DNA from: Candidatus Nesterenkonia stercoripullorum
Lineage (GTDB): Bacteria; Actinomycetota; Actinomycetes; Actinomycetales; Micrococcaceae
Length of the DNA: 9,020 nt
NCBI GenBank assembly: GCA_019114115.1
Contig: DXGD01000453.1
Coordinates: 1 to 9,020, forward strand
Direction: 5' to 3'
Shown: positions 1-5,862 of the stretch, in pieces
How the letters are laid out: every line of letters starts with the position of its first letter
Position numbering within the stretch: position 1 is the stretch's first letter
Notes under the pieces: generated by a model
Databases searched by the model: none
What the model saw: the letters and a program-made list of their open reading frames with translations, nothing else
Told to the model about the DNA's origin: nothing
Position numbers and translations under genes: made by a program

Positions 1-625
1 CGGTCTCATCCTCATCGATGCTCAGTTCGAAATCGAGCGTGGGGTAGGGGCGGTTCTTGCGGGCTTCGCTCAGCATCGGCGCCCACCACGCCAGCTCGTC
101 GAGCACAGCGGTGGCGGGGGTGCGCAGTGCCGCAGCGTCCACCGGCCGGCCGTCGTGGTCGAAGACCTTCCAGAAGTTCGCCAGGCTGATGAAGCTCTTG
201 GTCGTGATCGCCGGGAATTCCGGGAAGATGCCGCGCAGATGCTCCACTGCGGTCAGCCCTCCCGTGGCCCCACCATAGGAGATGAAGGAGATCGGCCGGA
301 GCGCCCATTCGGTGTAGAACCAGTCGATGGCCGTCTTCAGCGAGGCCGCATAGCTGCGGTTGTACACCGGTGTCAGGAGCACGAACGCGTCGGCGGCGGA
401 CATCCTTCTCCCCAGCGCTGCGACGTCGTCGGGAGGGGTGGCATGGGGGTCGTTGCCGGCCAATTCCATCGGCAGCTTGTAGTCGGCCAAGTCGATGACG
501 TCGACGGTGAAGGCGCCGTGGGCTTCGGCTTCGGCGGTGAACCACCTGGCCACTGTCGGGCCGAACCGGTCCGGTCGGATGCTCCCGATGACGACGGCGA
601 GGGTCGGGTTTTCGTTCGCAGGCAT
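1..625 (-). CDS. NADPH-dependent FMN reductase family flavoprotein (partial, 3' end beyond left edge)
   Basis: The frame reading leftward from the ATG at 625 stays open to the window edge, giving 208 codons and no stop. The product is a flavodoxin-fold protein of the NADPH-dependent FMN reductase family (PF03358; azoreductase/quinone reductase relatives). Such enzymes are soluble and use a bound FMN and NAD(P)H to reduce quinones, azo compounds, chromate or free flavin. Visible motifs are the FMN phosphate-binding loop near the N-terminus (GSIRPDRFGPTVA, residues 14-26), TPVYNRSYAASLKTAIDW (85-102) and the SYGGATGG loop (116-123) that contacts the isoalloxazine ring. Family members are about 180-215 aa, so only a short acidic tail should be missing. 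The start is supported by AGGAG about 9 bases upstream. The gene follows the BTAD regulator on the same strand with a 99-bp gap holding an inverted repeat. Family assignment is firm; the physiological substrate is unknown. Confidence 0.88.
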   Translation of the reverse strand, partial: MPANENPTLAVVIGSIRPDRFGPTVARWFTAEAEAHGAFTVDVIDLADYKLPMELAGNDPHATPPDDVAALGRRMSAADAFVLLTPVYNRSYAASLKTAIDWFYTEWALRPISFISYGGATGGLTAVEHLRGIFPEFPAITTKSFISLANFWKVFDHDGRPVDAAALRTPATAVLDELAWWAPMLSEARKNRPYPTLDFELSIDEDET

Positions 626-644
626 GATCTCTTCTCCTCTGAGT

Positions 645-661
645 CGGTGAAACCTTCACCG
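645..661. promoter_or_regulatory. 17-bp inverted repeat, candidate operator of the FMN reductase gene
   Basis: CGGTGAA-ACC-TTCACCG is a perfect inverted repeat with 7-bp arms and a 3-base spacer. It ends 20 bases before the ATG at 625 and just upstream of the Shine-Dalgarno sequence. Size and symmetry suit a dimeric repressor site (TetR, MarR or MerR-type), and oxidoreductase genes of this family are often controlled that way. No cognate regulator is recognised in the window other than the BTAD protein, whose family usually binds direct repeats. A short RNA hairpin in the leader is an alternative. The role is inferred. Confidence 0.35.
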
Positions 662-694
662 CCGATCATGGAACCCATCGCCTTCGGAAATGCT

Positions 695-709
695 CCGGAA
701 AAGCTCCGG
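695..709 (-). terminator. Short G+C-rich hairpin after the BTAD regulator gene, weak terminator candidate
   Basis: On the minus strand CCGGA-GCTTT-TCCGG forms a 5-bp stem with a 5-base loop, starting 15 bases after the TGA of the BTAD gene. It is followed by GCATTT rather than a real U-tract. It could weakly terminate or attenuate read-through into the FMN reductase gene. The stem is short, so this is only a candidate. Confidence 0.25.
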
Positions 710-724
710 TGGGGCGAATCAGGC

Positions 725-3700
725 TCAGGGGCGCAGCAACCCGGCCGGTAGGGCCTCATCCTTCAGGCGCCGCCCGATCGCTTGTCGTGCCGTGTCACGC
801 TGGCCCTGCGACAGGCCGGCCAGCAGGAGTTCGGCATGCTCCGGGTCCCCCTGGCGGTGGGCCAGCACCGCCTCGAGCGCGTCGGGAGGCAGAATGCAGA
901 AGGCATAGGCTGTCCGCAGCGCGAACTCCCGGGTACGGAGAAGGTGGTGCTCGGCCGCCTCGAAATCCCGCGCCTCGATGCTGGAGAGCGCGCGGGCGCT
1001 CTCCCAGAAGGAGATCTCCCCGTCGAGTCCCAGCTCATCGGCGAGACCGGCCGCCTCGTCCGCGATCAGCCCGGCTCGCGACGCGTCATCATCTGCCACG
1101 GCCACCAGGTATCGCACCCCCAGGAGCTGAATCCTTCCGTAGGCGTTCTCGCTGTCGCGAAGCACTGTCTCGACGTCGTAGCCTGCGGGGAGCCCTCGAG
1201 GCCTGATGCCCCAATGGTCCATGAGGAAGTAGTCCCGGTGCGTCGAGGCCAGTGCGGCCCAGGTCGGCTCGTCGGCGTCGAGCAGCGCCTCGATCGCTTC
1301 ATCGATGAGGCTCTCGCCCAGCTCCCGGTTGGCACGGTGGGCCAGCAGACAGCTGCCGGCGAACCACTGCACCCGCATGCGGTGGAGTCGCGCGCCGTCG
1401 TCGTCGTCGAAACGCTCCAATGCGGCCAGGAGGACCTCTGCTCGCGTCTCGGGGTCCCCGTTTTCCAAGGACCTGGCCAGGACATCGGCTTGGGCGTGGC
1501 GGTGGCGCTCTTCAGCGCCGTGCTCTGGGGGCGGGGAGGACGCGACGGCGGCAAGGTCTTCGCGCAGCGAGTCAATGCGCCCGGTCATCCAGCGGAACCA
1601 GAAGGTGGACATCGCCAGGGCCGCGGAGTTCTTCCTATCGTCACGGCGCAGCGAGTCGGTCAGCGCGTGGGCCAGGTGCCCTCGCTCGGCGGCCAACCTC
1701 CCGATCCACCCCTTCGCCTGCCGGGTGAAGAGGTAGATCTCGGCGCATTCGCTGAGTTCGCGGAAATAGGTGACGTGCCTGACCGACACCACGGTCTGGT
1801 CGTCGGAGGCAGCCAGGTGCTCGGCTGCGTAGGAATGCACCGTCTCCAACAGGCGGTAGCGCAGGCCCTCTGTTGTGGTCAGCGTGGCGACGAGGCTGCT
1901 GTCCACGAGCCGCGACAGCACTGCCAGGACGCGGCCAGGCGAGATCCCCACGCCGTAGGCGGGCCAATCGGCTGCAGTGTCGGAGCCGGAGCTGGCACCG
2001 GCGCAGATCGCCTCGATGGCGTCCAGACGCCAACTCGCAGGGTGCACTGCCAGCCGGCGCAGCAGGGCGTGCTCTTCCTCGTCCAGCAATGACCAGCTCC
2101 AGTCGAGCATGCCGCGCAGGGTCTGCTGCCGACGCGGGGCCGCTCTGCCAGGCCTGGCCAGAAGGTCCAGCCGGTCGGTGATCCGCTCGAGCAGCTCCGG
2201 GATGGAGAGCACGTTCGTCCGTGCAGCGGCGAGCTCCAGCGCCAGCGGAAGACCGTCCAGATGCCGGCACAGGTGCTCGGCTGCATCCAGTGTGCTGCGG
2301 TCGATCTCCACTTCGGAGTTCACCGCCTGCACGCGGGTAAGAAAGAAGTCCACCGCGGGGCTCCGCTGCTCTGCGGCCCTTTGATCCGGAGCCCTTCGTT
2401 CTGCAGCCCCTGGTTCAGTGGCCCCTTGCTCCACGCCTCGCCTCTGAAGCGCTGCTTCAACTCCATCTCGTCCCTGCAGACCTGTACGCGCGGCGGGCAC
2501 CACGTTGGCGACCGTGAGCTGGGGGACCCTGTATCTCTGCTCTTCAGGGAGAGCTAGCGGCTCGCGGCTGGTCACCAGAATGCGTACCCCGTCAGCTCGG
2601 CGCAGCAGCCGTTCGACGAACGTGGCCGCCCCCTCCAGGAGATGCTCGCAGTTGTCCATGACGAGCAGCACTTCCCGTCCCTGCAGGGCGGCGGGGATGC
2701 GTTCGGTCAGGTCAGTGCCGTCTGCCCGGGGAGTGGGCAGGTCCATCGCGGCAGCGACAGCATGAGCGACTGCTCGTTCCTCCTGCGCCGGGTTCTGTCG
2801 TCCCTGCGGACTGATTTCCGTGAGGTCCGCGAACCACGTCTCGAGCACACTATGACGCGTCTCGTGCTCGGCCGCTTCAACTGCCAGTCTGGTCTTGCCG
2901 ATGCCTCCGATGCCCATCAGGGTGACCAGCCGATGGGAGCGCAGCAGCGCCAGCACCTCGCCGACCTCCTCGGTGCGCCCCAGGAAGGGCGAGGCGTAGG
3001 CCGGAAGACGACGGTGCGGTGATGAGGCCTCCGGGACTGCCACATGCGGGGCCGTTGAATGCTGTGCCGTTGAATGCTGGGCCGCTGAAAGAGAAGCTGG
3101 CCCTGGGCTGATATCCGGGTCCTGGCGCAGGATCTTCAGGAACAGGTCCTGCAGCTCAGGGCTGGGTTCGATGCCGAGCTCCTCGTCGAGGTGGGTCCGG
3201 AGCCGCTCGTAAGCGCTGAGAGCCTCAGTCTGCCGGTGACTGCGATAGTAGGCGAGCAGCAGTGGTGCCACCAGGGTCTCCCGGGCGGGGTGTGCAGGCA
3301 GGTACGGAGCGCCATAGGCCAGTGCCCGTTCATGCTCGCCCGCCGTCGTCAGCGTCTCGACGCAGTGTTCTACCGCCTGCAGCCGTGCCTCGTGAAGGTC
3401 GCTGGCTTCGGCGCCCACCCACAGCTCATCGGAGAATTCCGCATAGGGCTCGCCACGCCACAGCCCCAGCGCCCGGTCGAGCACCGAGATGCGCTGATGA
3501 TCGGAGAGCTGCGTCGAATCGGCCCGGATGCTCGCCCGGAACTCCGCGGCGTCCAGCGTGTCTGCCGTGATGTCGAGGCTGTAGCCGGCGGGCGAACGCT
3601 GCAGCATCTGCCGTGCCCCCGGGGAGGCCTGATCGAGCAGCGCACGCAGCTGGGAGAGCTTGGCCTGCAGCACGCGGGTGGGGTTCTGCGGAGGGGAGTC

Positions 3701-3856
3701 GCCCCACACACGATCCACAAGAGCTTCCGCTGGCACGGCGTCCCCGCCAGCAGCGGTGAGCACGGCGATCAGGGCACGGAGCTTCCGCTCCGGAACATCG
3801 ACTGCCTGTGCCTTATCGTCCCGAAGCTGGATAGATCCCAGCACTTCGATCCGCAT
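725..3856 (-). CDS. BTAD-domain (AfsR/SARP-like) transcriptional regulator with NB-ARC ATPase
   Basis: This encodes a 1043-aa cytoplasmic regulator, numbered from the ATG at 3856. Residues 1-90 are an OmpR-type winged helix starting MRIEVLGSIQLRD. Residues about 95-245 are the all-helical bacterial transcriptional activation domain (DTLDAAEFRASI to ELGIEPSPELQDLF). Residues about 275-640 are an NB-ARC/STAND ATPase: Walker A GIGGIGKT (Lys321), Walker B VLLVMDNCEH (Asp401), sensor-like LVTSREPL and GLPLALELAA (from Gly535). The remainder is helical, probably TPR-like. Relatives such as AfsR couple ATP binding, sometimes phosphorylation, to activation of secondary-metabolism or stress genes. A Q/H/S/T-rich linker (256-269) and an Ala/Arg/Gln/Glu-rich insertion (about 456-499) are unusual. 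In-frame alternative starts are ATG at 3889 and GTG at 3901 (1058 aa). 3856 is preferred because homologues begin with M-R-I-x-V-L-G and a -10 element lies directly upstream. The target genes are unknown. Confidence 0.9.
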   Translation of the reverse strand: MRIEVLGSIQLRDDKAQAVDVPERKLRALIAVLTAAGGDAVPAEALVDRVWGDSPPQNPTRVLQAKLSQLRALLDQASPGARQMLQRSPAGYSLDITADTLDAAEFRASIRADSTQLSDHQRISVLDRALGLWRGEPYAEFSDELWVGAEASDLHEARLQAVEHCVETLTTAGEHERALAYGAPYLPAHPARETLVAPLLLAYYRSHRQTEALSAYERLRTHLDEELGIEPSPELQDLFLKILRQDPDISPGPASLSAAQHSTAQHSTAPHVAVPEASSPHRRLPAYASPFLGRTEEVGEVLALLRSHRLVTLMGIGGIGKTRLAVEAAEHETRHSVLETWFADLTEISPQGRQNPAQEERAVAHAVAAAMDLPTPRADGTDLTERIPAALQGREVLLVMDNCEHLLEGAATFVERLLRRADGVRILVTSREPLALPEEQRYRVPQLTVANVVPAARTGLQGRDGVEAALQRRGVEQGATEPGAAERRAPDQRAAEQRSPAVDFFLTRVQAVNSEVEIDRSTLDAAEHLCRHLDGLPLALELAAARTNVLSIPELLERITDRLDLLARPGRAAPRRQQTLRGMLDWSWSLLDEEEHALLRRLAVHPASWRLDAIEAICAGASSGSDTAADWPAYGVGISPGRVLAVLSRLVDSSLVATLTTTEGLRYRLLETVHSYAAEHLAASDDQTVVSVRHVTYFRELSECAEIYLFTRQAKGWIGRLAAERGHLAHALTDSLRRDDRKNSAALAMSTFWFRWMTGRIDSLREDLAAVASSPPPEHGAEERHRHAQADVLARSLENGDPETRAEVLLAALERFDDDDGARLHRMRVQWFAGSCLLAHRANRELGESLIDEAIEALLDADEPTWAALASTHRDYFLMDHWGIRPRGLPAGYDVETVLRDSENAYGRIQLLGVRYLVAVADDDASRAGLIADEAAGLADELGLDGEISFWESARALSSIEARDFEAAEHHLLRTREFALRTAYAFCILPPDALEAVLAHRQGDPEHAELLLAGLSQGQRDTARQAIGRRLKDEALPAGLLRP
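2360..2488 (-). repeat. Low-complexity Ala/Arg/Gln/Glu insertion within the NB-ARC domain
   Basis: This stretch encodes about 43 residues, almost only A, R, Q, E, G, P and D, with imperfect internal repetition (GAAERRAPDQ, RAAEQRSPA). It lies between the strand ending near RYRVPQLTV and the helix starting VDFFLTRVQAV, where NB-ARC relatives usually pass directly from one to the other. No frame disruption is visible. It probably forms a solvent-exposed loop or short helix. The composition and imperfect repetition are direct observations; expansion by repeat slippage is inference. Confidence 0.55.
3051..3090 (-). repeat. 15-bp tandem repeat in the BTAD to NB-ARC linker
   Basis: On the plus strand the unit gccgttgaatgctgt occurs at 3051-3065, again at 3066-3080 with one change, and partially at 3081-3090. 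In the protein this gives repeated AQHST (residues about 256-269), linking the BTAD and NB-ARC domains. The period is a multiple of three, so changes in copy number keep the reading frame. This is a small, probably unstable coding microrepeat. Confidence 0.75.
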
Positions 3857-3862
3857 GCCACG

Positions 3863-3868
3863 ATTGTA
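3863..3868 (-). promoter_or_regulatory. -10 element for a probably leaderless BTAD regulator transcript
   Basis: On the minus strand TACAAT is followed by six bases (CGTGGC) and then the ATG at 3856. That spacing places the transcription start on or next to the A of the ATG. TACAAT fits the actinobacterial -10 consensus TAnnnT. No convincing Shine-Dalgarno sequence precedes this ATG, which also suits a leaderless mRNA. The -35 is weak; GTCATG lies 18 bases upstream. If true, this promoter excludes the in-frame starts at 3889 and 3901. Confidence 0.5.
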
Positions 3869-3925
3869 GAACGGCCGAGACCTGATCATGACTTTCGGCA
3901 CCTATCACCGAGCAGGGTCGGCCAG

Positions 3926-3931
3926 TAGCCT
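3926..3931 (+). promoter_or_regulatory. Candidate -10 element for the histidine kinase gene
   Basis: TAGCCT matches TAnnnT and ends 8 bases before the ATG at 3940, so transcription would start at or within two bases of the ATG. No usable Shine-Dalgarno was found: GGAAAG lies only 2 bases from the ATG, and AGGGT is too far upstream. No good -35 is visible. It lies about 60 bp from the -10 of the divergent BTAD gene, so the two promoters would overlap upstream. Confidence 0.35.
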
Positions 3932-3939
3932 TGGAAAGT

Positions 3940-5112
3940 ATGGACGATCACCACAGCAGCGCCGCGTCTTCGAGGTTCGGGCGCAAGCCGGCTCGCCGTG
4001 CCGACGAGTACTCGGGGTTGGCGATGCTGGGGCTCTGCTTCGGCATCGGGGTCATCACGCTGGTGATCGATGACCTGCTCGTCCCTGTGTGGACGTGGGC
4101 GGGCCTTCTGCTGCTGTGGCTGGTGACGGTGAGCCTCGCTGCCACTGAGCGCCTCACTCGGCGCCCAGCTCTGGTGTTCTACGGGTGCGCGGCGATCATC
4201 TCCTGGGCACTGCTGCTGACGACCTCCAGCAGCGGCGGCATGGTGGTGGTCCTGATGGTGGTGGTGGCCGCCGTCGGGAGTTTCGTGATCCCGATTCGAT
4301 GGGTGCTGGTCCTGGTGCTGCTGAACAGCGGGGTGACCTTCCTGCACAGCCGACTGTCTGACGCAGATCCGCGCGAATCGCTGCTGGTGGTCGGGTTCTA
4401 CCTGATCATTCATCTGGCCACCGTGTTCAGCGGTTACGCCATGCGGCAGGAGACTGAGCTTCGCACGGAGCTGGAGCAGAAGAATCTTGACCTGGAGGCC
4501 GCCGCGGTCCTGCTGGAGGACTCCGCAGCCTCCGATGAACGGCTGCGGATCTCCCGGGAACTCCATGATCTGATCGGCCACCAGCTCACAGTGCTCAATC
4601 TGGAGCTGGAAGCAGCCAAGCATCGTGAGGGATCTCAGGCCCGTGCACATGTCGACCAAGCCGCCGAAGTGGCGAAGGGACTGCTGGCCGATGTGCGCAC
4701 CACTGTGGGGGAGCTGCGTCAGGACAGCCAGGGGGATCTCCGGCAGAGCCTGCAACGACTCGCCGGCGCCGTGCCCAGTTTGGACGTTCACGTCGAGGTC
4801 GATGCCGACGTGCGGACGGACGAAGAGATCCATAGCACGCTGCTGCGTGCGGCCCAGGAGATCATCACCAACACCATCAAGCACGCCCAAGCAGCCGAGC
4901 TGGCACTCATCGTCACACAGGAGGCAGGCACGTTGACTCTGACCGGCACCAACGACGGCGTCGCCCCAGGGGCCATCACCCCAGGCCATGGCCTGACCGG
5001 TCTGAAGGAGCGCCTGGAAGGCCTCGACGGGAGACTCGAGATCCGCACCACGCCGCATTTCACCGTCGAGGCTCACCTGCCCGTGATGCGGGATCGGCAG
5101 CTGCAGACATGA
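3940..5112 (+). CDS. Two-component sensor histidine kinase (NarL/DesK-type partner, HisKA_3)
   Basis: The product is 390 aa from the ATG at 3940; a TTG at 3931 would add three residues. The N-terminal part has five or six hydrophobic membrane segments between residues 26 and 167 with very short loops, so no large extracellular sensor domain is present and sensing is probably within the membrane. A charged, coiled-coil-like stretch (residues about 168-200) leads to the HisKA_3 dimerisation helix with the phospho-acceptor in SRELHDLIGH (His209). The HATPase_c domain shows AQEIITNTIKH (N box, Asn311), TNDG (337-340) and GHGLTGLKERL (from Gly349), as in family-7 kinases such as DesK and LiaS. It would autophosphorylate His209 and transfer phosphate to the next gene's product. 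Stop and next start overlap as ATGA, implying translational coupling. It is divergent from the BTAD regulator. The signal is unknown. Confidence 0.92.
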   Translation: MDDHHSSAASSRFGRKPARRADEYSGLAMLGLCFGIGVITLVIDDLLVPVWTWAGLLLLWLVTVSLAATERLTRRPALVFYGCAAIISWALLLTTSSSGGMVVVLMVVVAAVGSFVIPIRWVLVLVLLNSGVTFLHSRLSDADPRESLLVVGFYLIIHLATVFSGYAMRQETELRTELEQKNLDLEAAAVLLEDSAASDERLRISRELHDLIGHQLTVLNLELEAAKHREGSQARAHVDQAAEVAKGLLADVRTTVGELRQDSQGDLRQSLQRLAGAVPSLDVHVEVDADVRTDEEIHSTLLRAAQEIITNTIKHAQAAELALIVTQEAGTLTLTGTNDGVAPGAITPGHGLTGLKERLEGLDGRLEIRTTPHFTVEAHLPVMRDRQLQT

Positions 5113-5765
5113 GCGGCGCCTCGCCACGAGTTCTGGTGGTCGACGATCAGACCTTGGTGCGCAAAGGAATATGCTCACTGCTGGAACTCGCCGGAATCGA
5201 GGTGCTCAGCGAAGCCTCCGACGGAGCTGAAGCCCTGGAGGCCTGCCAAGAGCATCATCCCGATGTGGTGCTGCTGGATCTGCGCATGCCTGTCTACGAC
5301 GGGTTGTGGTTCCTGCAGAAGCACGCGGAGCAGGGGATCGAGATACCGACGCTGGTGCTCACCACCTTCGATGATGACACTGTGGTGCTCGAAGCCCTGC
5401 GCGCCGGCGCTCGCGGATACCTGCTCAAAGATGTCACTGTCGACCAGCTTTCTCACGCCGTGGAAGCCCTGGCCGCCGGAGGCACGCTGATCGGTCCGTC
5501 CATCACCGACCGGCTGGTCAAAGCCATTCGCACTGCCCCGCCGCCACAGGGGGCCGCGGGCGTCGTCGTCGAAGCGCTCACAGATCGTGAGGTGGAGGTC
5601 CTGCGGCTGGTCGCCGAAGGCTATTCCAACCGGCAGATTGCCGAGCTGGTCAGTCTGGCCGAGGGGACCGTGAAGAACCACATATCCTCCACGCTGGTGA
5701 AGCTCGGTGCCCGCGACCGCACCAACGCCGTCCTGCGCGCGATCCGCGAAGGAATACTCGGCTGA
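5109..5765 (+). CDS. NarL/FixJ-family response regulator
   Basis: The product is 218 aa, normal for the family. The receiver domain (about 7-122) has the acidic pair Asp12-Asp13, the phospho-acceptor Asp57 in VVLLDLRMP, Thr85/Thr86, Tyr104 and Lys107 (GYLLKD), so all catalytic and switch positions are present. After a linker of about 30 residues, the LuxR-type helix-turn-helix occupies residues 157-215 (LTDREVEVLRLVAEGYSNRQ, then GTVKNHISSTLVKLGARDRT). It is expected to be phosphorylated by the upstream kinase, dimerise and bind DNA. The ATG overlaps the kinase stop by four bases. Likely targets include its own promoter and the divergent BTAD gene, but this is inference from position only. 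Confidence 0.95.
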   Translation: MSGASPRVLVVDDQTLVRKGICSLLELAGIEVLSEASDGAEALEACQEHHPDVVLLDLRMPVYDGLWFLQKHAEQGIEIPTLVLTTFDDDTVVLEALRAGARGYLLKDVTVDQLSHAVEALAAGGTLIGPSITDRLVKAIRTAPPPQGAAGVVVEALTDREVEVLRLVAEGYSNRQIAELVSLAEGTVKNHISSTLVKLGARDRTNAVLRAIREGILG

Positions 5766-5794
5766 GCTCCCCGGAATCGAGACCGGAGCTCCGG
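5764..5794 (+). terminator. G+C-rich hairpin at the end of the response regulator gene
   Basis: GAGCTC at 5764-5769 can pair with GAGCTC at 5786-5791, extended by CGG/CCG across a small bulge, with the loop aatcgaga. The 3' part is itself a perfect 12-bp palindrome, CCGGAGCTCCGG (5783-5794). The structure starts inside the TGA stop. No U-tract follows, so termination may be inefficient or of the U-less type proposed for Actinobacteria. It also overlaps the probable ispG promoter spacer. Confidence 0.35.
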
Positions 5795-5806
5795 GCGGCG
5801 TAGGAT
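5777..5806 (+). promoter_or_regulatory. Candidate ispG promoter
   Basis: TCGAGA (5777-5782) and TAGGAT (5801-5806) are separated by 18 bases, and TAGGAT fits the actinobacterial -10 consensus TAnnnT. Transcription would start near 5813, giving a leader of about 50 bases before the GTG. The -35 match is only partial. The spacer contains the palindrome CCGGAGCTCCGG, which could bind a regulator or simply be part of the upstream hairpin. Confidence 0.4.
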
Positions 5807-5852
5807 AGGGGGGTGGGGCTCTGTGCCCGTGATCCGCTGATTCCCGTCTGTC

Positions 5853-5857
5853 AGGAG
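5853..5857 (+). promoter_or_regulatory. Ribosome binding site deciding the ispG start
   Basis: AGGAG is followed by five bases (tgttc) and then GTG at 5863. The in-frame GTG at 5857 overlaps this AGGAG and cannot use it, so translation should begin at 5863. Confidence 0.7.
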
Positions 5858-5862
5858 TGTTC

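Noticed and set aside
12..659. 215-codon minus-strand frame in the FMN reductase region
   Set aside because: It is Arg/Pro/His-rich without motifs. The neighbouring frame starting at 625 encodes the full flavodoxin-like pattern, so that one is the real gene.
782..2092. 436-codon open frame on the plus strand opposite the BTAD regulator gene
   Set aside because: It is antisense to a clear multidomain protein, has no recognisable motifs, and long antisense frames are expected in high-G+C coding DNA.
4238..4275. GTG-rich stretch in the kinase gene resembling a simple-sequence repeat
   Set aside because: The GTG/ATG/CTG codons encode a valine-rich membrane helix; irregular spacing and the functional reading explain it.
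3886..5178. 430-codon open frame on the minus strand opposite the histidine kinase gene
   Set aside because: The translation is rich in Gln/His/Arg with no domain pattern and mirrors the codons of a well-supported kinase; it is a shadow frame.
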